Source: Methylobacterium hispanicum (GTDB taxonomy: Bacteria > Pseudomonadota > Alphaproteobacteria > Rhizobiales > Beijerinckiaceae). From it: a stretch of 64,000 nucleotides of DNA. Both the position numbers and the translations under genes were made by a program. The first letter of the stretch is position 1, and each line of letters starts with the position of its first letter. The stretch spans positions 62,001 through 126,000 of the forward strand of contig NZ_BPQO01000001.1 of NCBI RefSeq assembly GCF_022179285.1, written 5' to 3'. The notes beneath the pieces are model-generated. The model had not been told where the DNA came from. It saw only the letters and a program-made list of their open reading frames with translations, and searched no databases. Shown in pieces: positions 29,696-37,834 of the stretch.

Positions 29696-30985
29696 TCAGC
29701 CGCCGGGCGGCGCGCCGAGCAGGGCGAAGGCGAGCGGCGCGCCGGCCAGGAACGCCAGGATCCCGCGTCGCGCCCGGCCCTCCGGCAGGCCGGCGACAAG
29801 ACAGGCGCAGCCCACCGCCGTGATCCCCGCGAGCGGCAGGTAGTAGCGGGGATAGGCGTCGAGCCGCCAGCCGGTCGCGAGGTGGTTCAGGTAGCCGAAC
29901 CGCACATGGGCGGCGAGCACGAGGCCGATCGCCGCCCAGCCCGCCACCGCCAGCGGGTCGAGCGGCCCCGCGCGCCCCGCGCCGAGGCGGGCGAGGGCCG
30001 CGCCGGCTCCCGCGAGGCTCAAGCCCATCAGAGCGAGCGGCAGGGCGAGCGCAGCGGTTCCCACGGGGCCCGGCTCCGTCAGGACCGGCATGAACTGCAC
30101 GGCGAACAGGGCGGCGAAGTTCGCGAGGTAGGCGGGGAGCCCGAGGCGCGCGCCGTCCCAGCCGGCCTCGCGGGCGCCGTCCCGCATCATCGCGAGGTGC
30201 CCCGGCACCTCGGGCACCGGGCTGCCGTATTGCGCGAGGAGAACCGCGTAAGGCGCGGCGGCGAGCGCCAGGGCGAGCGCGGCGGCGATCAGCGCGGTGC
30301 CCGGGAGCCGCCCCCGCACGACGAGCCGGAGGAGGACCGGCCCGGCGCAGCCACCGATGAGGAGAAGCGCGGTGAACTTCGCGAGCCCGGCCGCGACGAC
30401 GCCTGCCAGCACCGCGGCGAGCCAGGCGCGGCGCCCCCCGCAGAGCAGGCGCTGGAGGCCGAGGACGGCGAGCGCGCCGCCGAGGATCGCGAGGTTGTCG
30501 TTGTTGACCGCGCCGTTCAGGGCGAGCGCGGTCGGGATGGTGACGAGCGGGATCGCGTAGGCCCAAAATTCGGGCCGGGTCCGGGCGAGCCCGGCGGCGA
30601 GCAGCAGCAGCGCGCCCATCGCGGCGGTGGCGAGCCCGACATTGATCAACCGGAGAACCGGAAGTGCCGCCGGGTCCGCGCCGATCGCGGGGCCGAGCCG
30701 GGCGAGCGCCGCGTAGTAGGCCGGCGGGTGGTTGAGGTAGTTCGGCAGGTCCGTCGGCGCGAGGCTCGCGGGATCGAGCATGCGCAGGGCCCGGAGATCC
30801 GGCCAAGGCGCGCGGTCGCGCTGGATCTGCGCGACGTAGGAGACGTGAGCGACCTCGTCGAAGCCCTTGGCGATGTCCTTGCGCAGGGCGTTCGCTACCC
30901 CGCCGAGGCCGAGCAGCAGCACGAGCAGCAGAAGGATGCCGCGGCCCGCCACGGGCCCCGGGGCGGCTCTGTCGGGCGGCGCCAT
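29696..30985 (-). CDS. Polytopic membrane protein, GT-C/DUF2142-like
   Basis: A 429-residue protein with about ten hydrophobic helices. The first loop after helix 1 contains KGFDEVAHVSYVAQI, with acidic and histidine residues as in GT-C glycosyltransferases that use lipid-linked sugars; the late ATGWRLDAYPRYYLPL fits the same group. Function not proven; the class is common for envelope glycan transfer. It lies 60 bases downstream of cheR on the same strand, separated by a strong hairpin, so it is probably not part of the chemotaxis unit. Confidence 0.7.
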   Translation of the reverse strand: MAPPDRAAPGPVAGRGILLLLVLLLGLGGVANALRKDIAKGFDEVAHVSYVAQIQRDRAPWPDLRALRMLDPASLAPTDLPNYLNHPPAYYAALARLGPAIGADPAALPVLRLINVGLATAAMGALLLLAAGLARTRPEFWAYAIPLVTIPTALALNGAVNNDNLAILGGALAVLGLQRLLCGGRRAWLAAVLAGVVAAGLAKFTALLLIGGCAGPVLLRLVVRGRLPGTALIAAALALALAAAPYAVLLAQYGSPVPEVPGHLAMMRDGAREAGWDGARLGLPAYLANFAALFAVQFMPVLTEPGPVGTAALALPLALMGLSLAGAGAALARLGAGRAGPLDPLAVAGWAAIGLVLAAHVRFGYLNHLATGWRLDAYPRYYLPLAGITAVGCACLVAGLPEGRARRGILAFLAGAPLAFALLGAPPGG

Positions 30986-31009
30986 GCGGATTGTCCGAAC
31001 TCCCCTCCC

Positions 31010-31037
31010 CTGCCGCGGCCCCGGGGGACCGCGGCAG
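31010..31037 (-). terminator. Hairpin after cheR
   Basis: CTGCCGCGG and CCGCGGCAG form a perfect 9-bp stem across a ten-base loop, starting nine bases after the cheR stop on the minus strand. No T-run follows. It probably marks the 3' end of the chemotaxis message. Confidence 0.5.
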
Positions 31038-31045
31038 GCCGGCCC

Positions 31046-31993
31046 CTATCGCCCGGCCGCGGCGCGAAGCGGTGCCAGGGCCGAGGCCGGGGCCAGGACC
31101 GGCGGTACCGGGGGACGCGCCTGCATCGCGGCGGGGGCCGCGAGAGGCGCGGCGAGCGGCGCCGCGGCCGCGCGCTGGCCGGCCGCGGCGTGGCCGTAGA
31201 CACCGCGATGCTCCGGGTTCGGCTGAAGCCGGTCGGTCAGGCCGATCACGGTCTCGGCGGCGCCGAGCACCAGGGCGCCCTCGGGTGCGAGGCAGGCGGC
31301 GATCCGGTTGAGGATGTCGGCCTTGGTCGGTGCGTCGAAGTATATCAGCACGTTGCGGCAGTAGACCACGTCGAACTGGCCCAACCCGTCGAAGGCATTT
31401 AACAAGTTGAGCTGCCGGTAATCGACCATCGCCCGCAGGCTCTGGGAGATCTGCCAGCTCTCGCCGACCTGGGTGAAGTGCTTGATCAGCCACTGCACGG
31501 GCAGCCCGCGCTGCACCTCGAAATGGCTGTAGATCCCGGCTCTCGCCCGCTCGATCACCTCGGTCGAGAGGTCGGTCGCCACGATCTCCACCTGCCAGCC
31601 GGCGAGCCGGGGGGCGGCCTCTTGGAGGAGCATCGCCAGGGAATAGGGCTCCTGGCCCGTCGAGGCCGCCGCGCACCAGATCCGCAGCCGGCGCCGGCCC
31701 GCGTTGCGCTGGAGCGCCTGCGGCAGCAGCACGTCGCGGAACAGGTCGAAGGGAACCCGGTCGCGGAAGAAGAAGGTCTCGTTGGTGGTCATCGCCTCGA
31801 CCACGGCGCGCTCGGCGGCGGCGTCGCGGCCGAGCTTCAGCACGGCCACGAGGTCGTGCAGGTCGCCGAGGTTGAACCGGCGGCAGACCGGACCGAGGCG
31901 GCTCTCGACGAGGTAGCGCTTCTCCGCCGTCATCGCGAGGCCGGAGCGCTGCTTGAGGAAGCCGCGCAGGAATTCGAAATCGCTCTCGGTCAT
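31046..31993 (-). CDS. cheR: Chemotaxis protein methyltransferase CheR
   Basis: A 315-residue enzyme that methylates glutamates on chemoreceptors using SAM. The N-terminal helical domain starts MTESDFEFLRGFLKQRSGLA. The SAM-binding domain has TTNETFFFRD, RIWCAAASTGQEPYSLAM, VEIVATDLSTEVIERARAG and FDVVYCRNVLIYFD. The last 45 residues are an Ala/Pro-rich tail with no pentapeptide receptor-docking domain. The start overlaps the cheB stop by four bases. It is the last gene of cheA-W-Y-B-R. Confidence 0.96.
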   Translation of the reverse strand: MTESDFEFLRGFLKQRSGLAMTAEKRYLVESRLGPVCRRFNLGDLHDLVAVLKLGRDAAAERAVVEAMTTNETFFFRDRVPFDLFRDVLLPQALQRNAGRRRLRIWCAAASTGQEPYSLAMLLQEAAPRLAGWQVEIVATDLSTEVIERARAGIYSHFEVQRGLPVQWLIKHFTQVGESWQISQSLRAMVDYRQLNLLNAFDGLGQFDVVYCRNVLIYFDAPTKADILNRIAACLAPEGALVLGAAETVIGLTDRLQPNPEHRGVYGHAAAGQRAAAAPLAAPLAAPAAMQARPPVPPVLAPASALAPLRAAAGR

Positions 31994-33213
31994 GCCGGCT
32001 GCCCCGTGATCAGGCCGCGGAGGGCCGGGCCGATCTCGGCCAGCGGCAGGACGGCCTGGGCGAGCCCGGCCTTGGCGACGCTGCCGGGCATGCCCCAGAC
32101 CGTGCTGGTCGCCTCGTCCTGGGCAAGCACGGGTCCGCCCGCATCCACCAGCGCGCGCGCGCCGTGGGTGCCGTCCGAGCCCATGCCGGTGAGGATCACC
32201 GAGACGGTGGCGGCCCCGAAGATCTGGGCGGCGTCCTTGAACAGCACGTCGACCGCCGGGCGGCAGAAGTTCACCGGCGGGCCGTCGTCGAGGCGGATCA
32301 CGGGGTCGCGGCCCGCTCCGCCCACGAGGCCCATGTGGCGCCCGCCGGGCGCCACGTAGATGCGGCCGGGCTGGAGCGGCTCGTCGGCCTTGCCCTCGGC
32401 GGCCGGCAGGCCGACCCGGGCGGCGATGTGCTCGGCGAAGACCGCGGTGAAGATCGGCGGCATGTGCTGCACGATCAGCGTCGGCAGGCGCCTGAGCGTC
32501 GCGGCCCCGATCTTCTCCAGCACCTCGTTGACCGCGCGCGGACCGCCCGTCGAGGAGCCGATCAGCAGCACGCGGGGCGTGTTCGGCCGCGCCTTCGGCC
32601 GCAGGGTGAAGGGGGCGGACAGGCGCGAGACCGGGGCGGCGGGTGCCGCCGGGGCCGGCATCGGCGCGGCGGGCTCGTGGGCGGGCGGAGCGGTGACGGG
32701 TGCGGGCCGGCGGCCGCGGGCGCGGACCCCGCCGAACAGGCGCACGCGCTCGACGAGTTCCGCCCGGAAGGCGTCGGAGGTGGTGACGCCGCGGTTGCTC
32801 TCGGGCTTGGCGAGGTAGTCCACCGCGCCGAGTGCCAGACATTTGAGCGAGATGTCGGCGTTGCGGGTGGTCAGCGTCGACATCATCACGACCTGCAGGG
32901 TCGGGCTCGCGGCGAGCATCCGGGGCAGCGCCTCGGTGCCGTCGAGTTCCGGCATGTCGATGTCGAGCAGCACCACGTCGGGGTCGTGCCGGCCCATCAT
33001 CTCCAGCGCGATGCGGCCGTTCGAGGCGGTGCCGACGACGTTGAAGCCGGCCTCGCCGATCCAGCGGGCGACGAGCCCGCGCACCACGGCGGAATCGTCG
33101 GCGATCAGCACGCGGATCTGGCCCGGCGCGGGCTGGGACCCCGCCGGGAGGGGAGCGCCGGCCGGCCCCCTGAGCGGCGCGCGCGGCGCAAGGTTGAGTG
33201 GGGCAGCCAGCAT
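31990..33213 (-). CDS. cheB: Protein-glutamate methylesterase CheB
   Basis: A 407-residue response regulator with an enzyme output. The receiver domain (about residues 32-155) has ADDSAVVRG and phospho-acceptor D84 in LLDIDMPELDG. A Pro/Ala-rich linker (about 165-205) follows. The methylesterase domain (about 212-400) has the triad S in IGSSTGGPRAV, H in VQHMPPIF and D in TGMGSDGTHGA. It removes receptor methyl groups when phosphorylated by CheA. It overlaps cheR by four bases and lies 184 bases after cheY. Confidence 0.96.
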   Translation of the reverse strand: MLAAPLNLAPRAPLRGPAGAPLPAGSQPAPGQIRVLIADDSAVVRGLVARWIGEAGFNVVGTASNGRIALEMMGRHDPDVVLLDIDMPELDGTEALPRMLAASPTLQVVMMSTLTTRNADISLKCLALGAVDYLAKPESNRGVTTSDAFRAELVERVRLFGGVRARGRRPAPVTAPPAHEPAAPMPAPAAPAAPVSRLSAPFTLRPKARPNTPRVLLIGSSTGGPRAVNEVLEKIGAATLRRLPTLIVQHMPPIFTAVFAEHIAARVGLPAAEGKADEPLQPGRIYVAPGGRHMGLVGGAGRDPVIRLDDGPPVNFCRPAVDVLFKDAAQIFGAATVSVILTGMGSDGTHGARALVDAGGPVLAQDEATSTVWGMPGSVAKAGLAQAVLPLAEIGPALRGLITGQPA

Positions 33214-33280
33214 CGGTTCACGCCTCGGTCACGGGTCGCGGTGGACGGGCCGGGCGCCTCCTCCCGTCGGGGCGCGTGTC

Positions 33281-33354
33281 CGGGCGTCGTTCGGTCTTCG
33301 CGCCGCCCGCGCACGGGCGTCGTTGGGGTCTTGGCGCCGCCCGCGCACGGGCGG
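33281..33354. repeat. 33-34-bp tandem repeat between cheY and cheB
   Basis: Two copies of a unit beginning CGGGCGTCGTT and ending CGCCGCCCGCGCA (33281-33313 and 33314-33347), then the start of a third (CGGGCG). Copy two has one extra base. Each unit contains a GCCCGCGCACGGGC palindrome across the junction, so the RNA can form repeated hairpins in the 184-base gap within the che operon. Confidence 0.75.
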
Positions 33355-33397
33355 CCCGGTCTCGGGTCGTCGTGCCGCGGATCCGGCCCCGCGGCTC

Positions 33398-33838
33398 TCA
33401 GGCGGCCGTCGCCTGGAGCACGCCCACCTGCTCGAGCTTGGCCGTCAGGATGTCGCGGTCGAACGGCTTCATGATGTACTCGTCCGCCCCCGCCCGCAGC
33501 GCGCGCGCGATCGCCCCGACGTCGTTCTCGGTGGTGCAGAACAGGATCTTGGGCCGGTCGCCGTCCGGCATGCGGCGGATCTCCTGCAGGAACGCGTAGC
33601 CGTCCACGTTCGGCATGTTCCAGTCGAGCAGGATCGCCTCCGGCATCGCCTGCCGGCAGACCTGGAGGCCCTCGGCCCCGTCCTCGGCCTCCGCGGCCGT
33701 GAAGCCGAGCGTCTCCACGATGCGGCGCGCGACCTTCCGGATGACGGCGGAATCATCGACGATGAGGCAGGTCGGCACGGACATCCCCGAGGCTGTTCCC
33801 GAAGCGGTTCCCGACGCGGTTGCGAAAGCGGTGGCCAT
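33398..33838 (-). CDS. cheY: CheY-like single-domain response regulator
   Basis: A 146-residue receiver domain protein. The core starts at about residue 19 (MSVPTCLIVDDSAVIRK); the phospho-acceptor is D72 in LLDWNMPNVDG, followed by FCTTEND (the switch threonine) and IMKPFDRD (the lysine). It carries CheA's signal to the motor or acts as a phosphate sink. The extra N-terminus (residues 1-18, ATASG-type repeats) is encoded by 12-bp tandem repeats. The first ATG at 33838 has GGGGGAG six bases upstream, whereas the ATG at 33784 has no ribosome site, so the long form is favoured. Confidence 0.92.
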   Translation of the reverse strand: MATAFATASGTASGTASGMSVPTCLIVDDSAVIRKVARRIVETLGFTAAEAEDGAEGLQVCRQAMPEAILLDWNMPNVDGYAFLQEIRRMPDGDRPKILFCTTENDVGAIARALRAGADEYIMKPFDRDILTAKLEQVGVLQATAA

Positions 33839-33852
33839 GGCGCTCCCCCGGC

Positions 33853-34356
33853 TCAGGCGGCGGTGGGCTCGGCGCGCTCGGCGCCGAAGCTGAGGAGCCC
33901 GTCAACGTCGAGGATGACGAGGAGCTTGCCGTCCAGGCGATGCACGCCGAGCGCGAGGTTGCGCCAGCGCGCGTCGAGGTTGATCGGCACCGCCTCGTGC
34001 GTGTCGGGCCCGAGCTTGAGCACCTCGCCGACGCCGTCGACCACGAGGCCGAAGGTCTCGCCGGCCTGCTCCAGGCCGATCGCCATGCCGGCCCCTTGCG
34101 TCTCGGCCCTGGGCATGCCGAGCCGGCGGCGCAGGCAGATCGCCGTGACGACGCGCCCGCGCAGGTTCAGCAGGCCGACGATCTCCGGGGGTGCCAGCGG
34201 CACCGGCGTGATGCCAGTGGGGATGAACACGTCGTGCACCCGGTTGATGGCGAGGCCGAACATGGTCTCGCCGACGAAGACGGTGACGAATTCCTGGGTG
34301 GCGCCGTCCTTGGCCGCGGCGGCGGCCGCGGCGTTGCTGTTGGCGGGCTTCATCAT
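33853..34356 (-). CDS. cheW: Chemotaxis coupling protein CheW
   Basis: A 167-residue scaffold that links receptors to CheA. After an Ala-rich head, the CheW fold runs from QEFVTVFVGETMFGLAINRV to the end, with IVGLLNLRGRVVTAICLRRRLG (about 60-81) and FGLVVDGVGEVL (about 101-112), all conserved. The ATG at 34356 is followed by a second codon ATG. It lies between cheA (57 bases) and cheY (14 bases). Confidence 0.95.
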   Translation of the reverse strand: MMKPANSNAAAAAAAKDGATQEFVTVFVGETMFGLAINRVHDVFIPTGITPVPLAPPEIVGLLNLRGRVVTAICLRRRLGMPRAETQGAGMAIGLEQAGETFGLVVDGVGEVLKLGPDTHEAVPINLDARWRNLALGVHRLDGKLLVILDVDGLLSFGAERAEPTAA

Positions 34357-34413
34357 GGCGGTGGTCCGGTTTGAACGGGCGTGGCGGGGTCGGGCGCGGG
34401 CCGCGCCTCGGGG

Positions 34414-37167
34414 TCAGGCAGCCTCGGCGAGGCTCGGCGCGTCGATCTCGGTGAGCGCCGCGATCAGGCCGCTGCGGTCGAACTTGGCCACGAGGTCGCT
34501 GATCGCGAGGCGGCGCGCCCGGTCCACGGTCTCGGCCCCGACCGCGGCCGAGAGCCCGATCACCGGCAGGCCGGCGATCGGGTGGCCGGCGGCGCGGATC
34601 GCCGCGACGAGGTCGAAGCCGCTGCGGCCCGGCATCTCCAGGTCCGTCACCACCACGTCGATCCGGGTCTCGCCCGAGAGGATGGCCATCGCCCGCTCGG
34701 CGCCCTCGGCCGCGATCACGCCGTAGCCCGCGGCCTTGAGCACCGGGGTCAGCATGTCGCGGAAGAAGGCCGAGTCGTCGACCAGCAGCAGGGTCCTGGC
34801 CACCTTCGTCGGCCGGCGGGGCCCGCGCGCCCAGTCGTCGTAGGCGAGCGGCAGGAAGTGGGCGATGTTGATGATGTCGGTGGCCCGGCCCCGCAGCACC
34901 GCCGAGCCGATCAGGTCCGAGCGTTCGGCCGCGATCTCGATGTCGAGGCGCTCCTCGACGATGTCGACGATCTGATCGACCACGAGGCCCATCGCCCGCT
35001 CGCCGTCCGAGAACACCACGAGCGCCTGGGTGCCCTCGGTGCGGATCTGGATGGTCTCGTCGGCCACCACCAGCGGCATCAGGCGGCCGCGGTACTGGAT
35101 CAGCGGGCGGCCGCCGAGCCACTCGACCTTGGTGGCGTCGATCTCCTCGAGGCGCGTGACGAGGGAGAGCGGCACAGCCTTGAAGGCGCCGTTGCCGCCC
35201 TTGAAGACGAGGAGCGTCGTCTTGGCCTCGCCGGCCTCGCCGGCCTCGACCTCCTCGGCCTCCATCTCGGCCGGGATCGAGCCGGCCTGGGCGCTCTGGC
35301 TGACCTGCCGGGCGACGCCGTTCGGATCGACGATGAGCACGACCGCCCCGTCGCCCAGGATGGTGTTGCCGGCAAACAGCGAGAGGTGCCGGAGCTTGGA
35401 GGACATCGGCTTCACGACGATCTCCTCCGTGTGGAAGACCTCGTCCACCAGGATGCCGAAGCGCTGGCGCCCGACCTGGGCCACCACTACGAAGCCCGTC
35501 TGGGTCTCGGCCTCGGTCGCCTCCTGCCCGAGCAGGCTCGTCAGCGTCACGATCGGCAGGAGGCGCTCGCGCAGGCGCAGCACCGGCGCGCCGTTGATGC
35601 GCTCGATCTTCTGGGCGGCGGCGGGATCGACCCGCACCAGTTCCAGCACCGCCACCTGCGGCACCGCGAAGCGGCTCTCGCCGGCCCGCACGATGAGGGC
35701 GGCGACGATGGCCAGCGTCAGCGGGATCTTGATGGTGAAGGTGGTGCCGCGGCCCGCCTGGGTGTTGATGTCGATGACGCCGCCGATGGTCTCGATGTTG
35801 GTCTTGACCACGTCCATGCCCACGCCCCGGCCCGAGACCGAGGTGACGGCGGCGGCCGTCGAGAAGCCGGCGTGGAAGATGAACTTGGCGACCTGGGCGT
35901 CGGTCATCTTCTCGACGTCGGCCTGGGAGGCGAGACCGCGCTCCACCGCCTTGCGGCGGATGGCGGCCAGATCCAGGCCCTTGCCGTCGTCGGCGATCTC
36001 GATCGTGATCGTGCCGCCCTCGTGGTAGGCGGCGAGCCGGATGGTGCCGCGGGCGGGCTTGCCGGCGGCCACGCGCGCGGCGGTCGATTCCAGGCCGTGG
36101 TCGGCGGAGTTGCGCACCATGTGGGTGAGCGGGTCCTTGATCACGTCGAGGACCTGCCGGTCGAGCTCGGTCTCGGCGCCGAGCATCACCAGCTCGATCT
36201 GCTTGCCGAGTTCGGCCGAGAGGTCGCGCACCACGCGCGGCAGCTTCTGCCACGCGTTGCCGATCGGCTGCATGCGCGTCTTCATCACGCCTTCCTGCAG
36301 CTCGGCGGTGACGTGGCTGAGCCGCTGCAGCGGCACCTTGTAGCTCGAATCCTCGTGGCGCCGGGCGATCTCGAGGAGCTGGTTGCGGGTGAGCACCAGT
36401 TCCGAGACCATCGTCATCAGGTGCTCGAGGGTATCGACGTTCACCCGGATGGTCTGGACCTTGCCCGGGACCTCGCCGCCCTCGGCGGCGGGCGCGGGGG
36501 CCTCCGCCTTCTGGGCGGCGGGCGCCGGGACGGGCGCAGGTGCGGGCGCCGGCGTGGCGGCGACCGGCGCGAGCGCGGCGGCGACCGGGGCCGCCACGGG
36601 AGCCGGCATGGAAGCGGGGATGGAAGCGGGGGCCGGGAGCGGAGCAGGCTCGTCGTCGGGACCGGGCGCGGCCAGGAAGGCGGCCTCCAGCTCGTCCAGG
36701 CTGACCTCGCCGGGCTTCAGCTCGCGCTCGACGGGTGGCGGCAGGACCGGCTCGGGCGGCGGGGGCGGCGCGGCGACCGCGACCGCCGGCACCTCGCCGG
36801 CCGACATGCGGTCGAGCGCCTCGATCAGGTCGTCGTCGGAGCCGGCGGGCTCGGTGCCGGCGATCTCGAGATCGGCCAGGATCGCCTTGAGCCGGTCGAG
36901 GGTCGCGAGGATGAGGGTGACGGAGGCGCCGCTGACCGGCATGCCGTCGCGGAAGCGGCCCATCAGGGTCTCGGCGGCGTGCGCCAGCGCCTCCAGGCGG
37001 GGCAGGCCGAGGAAGCCGCAGGTGCCCTTGATGGTGTGCACCAGACGAAAGATGTTGCGCAGGATGGTCTCGTTGTTCGGATCCTGCTCGAACCGGACCA
37101 GCTCGGTATCGACCGTATCGAGATGCTCACTGCTCTCGGTCAGGAATTCACGCAGCAGATCGTCCAT
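34414..37167 (-). CDS. cheA: Chemotaxis histidine kinase CheA with C-terminal receiver domain
   Basis: A 917-residue hybrid kinase. The HPt domain (about 1-110) has phospho-acceptor H44 in RLVHTIKGTCGFLGL. A long Pro/Ala-rich linker (about 130-225) follows. Then come dimerisation and ATPase domains, with DPLTHMVRNSADHGLE (N box), IADDGKGLD and FSTAAAVTSVSGRGVGMDVV. There are two CheW-like segments, FAVPQVAVLELV and a second near GGRPLIQYRGRLMPLV. At the end is a receiver domain (about 790-905) with LLLVDDSAFFRDML and aspartate in VVVTDLEMPG. Ordinary CheA lacks the receiver, so this is a hybrid CheA-REC form. First gene of the che operon. Confidence 0.95.
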   Translation of the reverse strand: MDDLLREFLTESSEHLDTVDTELVRFEQDPNNETILRNIFRLVHTIKGTCGFLGLPRLEALAHAAETLMGRFRDGMPVSGASVTLILATLDRLKAILADLEIAGTEPAGSDDDLIEALDRMSAGEVPAVAVAAPPPPPEPVLPPPVERELKPGEVSLDELEAAFLAAPGPDDEPAPLPAPASIPASMPAPVAAPVAAALAPVAATPAPAPAPVPAPAAQKAEAPAPAAEGGEVPGKVQTIRVNVDTLEHLMTMVSELVLTRNQLLEIARRHEDSSYKVPLQRLSHVTAELQEGVMKTRMQPIGNAWQKLPRVVRDLSAELGKQIELVMLGAETELDRQVLDVIKDPLTHMVRNSADHGLESTAARVAAGKPARGTIRLAAYHEGGTITIEIADDGKGLDLAAIRRKAVERGLASQADVEKMTDAQVAKFIFHAGFSTAAAVTSVSGRGVGMDVVKTNIETIGGVIDINTQAGRGTTFTIKIPLTLAIVAALIVRAGESRFAVPQVAVLELVRVDPAAAQKIERINGAPVLRLRERLLPIVTLTSLLGQEATEAETQTGFVVVAQVGRQRFGILVDEVFHTEEIVVKPMSSKLRHLSLFAGNTILGDGAVVLIVDPNGVARQVSQSAQAGSIPAEMEAEEVEAGEAGEAKTTLLVFKGGNGAFKAVPLSLVTRLEEIDATKVEWLGGRPLIQYRGRLMPLVVADETIQIRTEGTQALVVFSDGERAMGLVVDQIVDIVEERLDIEIAAERSDLIGSAVLRGRATDIINIAHFLPLAYDDWARGPRRPTKVARTLLLVDDSAFFRDMLTPVLKAAGYGVIAAEGAERAMAILSGETRIDVVVTDLEMPGRSGFDLVAAIRAAGHPIAGLPVIGLSAAVGAETVDRARRLAISDLVAKFDRSGLIAALTEIDAPSLAEAA

Positions 37168-37580
37168 CGGCGATACTCAGATTGTGCCCGCACAAGTGCC
37201 GGTGCTGGGGCAACTCTGAGCGCGTCCGGTTAGAAAAGGGTTTCCCGGGAGGGCCGCCGCGAGCGATCAGGAAAGATTGATGACGGTTAAATCGGGTTCC
37301 GGAGAGGATCGGACTGCTTTCGCGGCCGGGATACGGCCAAACGTGGTTAACGATCTCGAAATGCAACGCTCGCCCGGTCGCCGAAATGCGGCTTCAACTG
37401 GGATCTGCGGGACGCCCGGCGCTCGAATACGGGGCCGGCCCGAGCGAGCGGAAGATTTCCCGCACCCCGATGATCCACACGGCAGACCTGTTCGGTCATC
37501 AGGCCTTCGGAACGCCCGTTCGAAGGACGTGCCGGGCGTCAGGGCGACGTCTCCCGGATCATGCCGGAGCCGCGACCGGC
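37168..37580. promoter_or_regulatory. cheA upstream region with paired TTAACC half-sites
   Basis: This stretch must hold the che operon promoter. Read on the minus strand it has two TTAACC motifs, at 37290-37285 and 37350-37345, exactly 60 bp apart. TTAA and TTAACC are half-sites of CtrA, the alphaproteobacterial cell-cycle regulator that controls motility genes in several species. A full TTAA-N7-TTAA site is not present, so this is only suggestive. No coding signal was found in the rest. Confidence 0.3.
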
Positions 37581-37726
37581 CCCCTCTCCCATAGGGAGAG
37601 GGTTGGGGTGAGGGGTATGACCTTTCAGAACATTGCTCGGCATCGACGCGCGTTCAGGCCCTCGCCTCTTTCGGGAACGTCATACCCCTCACCCTGTCCC
37701 TCTCCCTATGGGAGAGGGGACCCGCG
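37581..37726. repeat. Head-to-head pair of CCCTCTCCC palindromic repeats
   Basis: One unit (CCCCTCTCCCATAGGGAGAG, then TTGGGGTGAGGGGTATGA, 37581-37620) faces an inverted unit (TCATACCCCTCACCC, then TCTCCCTATGGGAGAGGGG, 37679-37720). Together they can fold into one long stem with hairpin tips. The same units recur at 45092-45470, 53714-53850 and 62080-62230, always between genes. This copy lacks the TACCGTTTCCGG ends seen at two other loci. Confidence 0.85.
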
Positions 37727-37834
37727 CCGCACGCTGCGGCGCGGTGCAAACCGCCCTGCGACGGCCCGGCTCATAGAGGGAGACAGGGGAGCGCGGCGGG
37801 AGCCGCGCGCGGGGAGAGAGGCCCGCCGCAAGGC

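Noticed and set aside
29262..31676. An 804-residue minus-strand open frame
   Set aside because: It runs across the GT-C-like gene and into cheR in another frame and is Arg/Ala/Pro-rich throughout. Only its last 106 residues, with their own ribosome site and signal peptide, look real.
37285..37350. Full CtrA site TTAA-N7-TTAA
   Set aside because: Only separate TTAACC half-sites are present; a full site is not seen.
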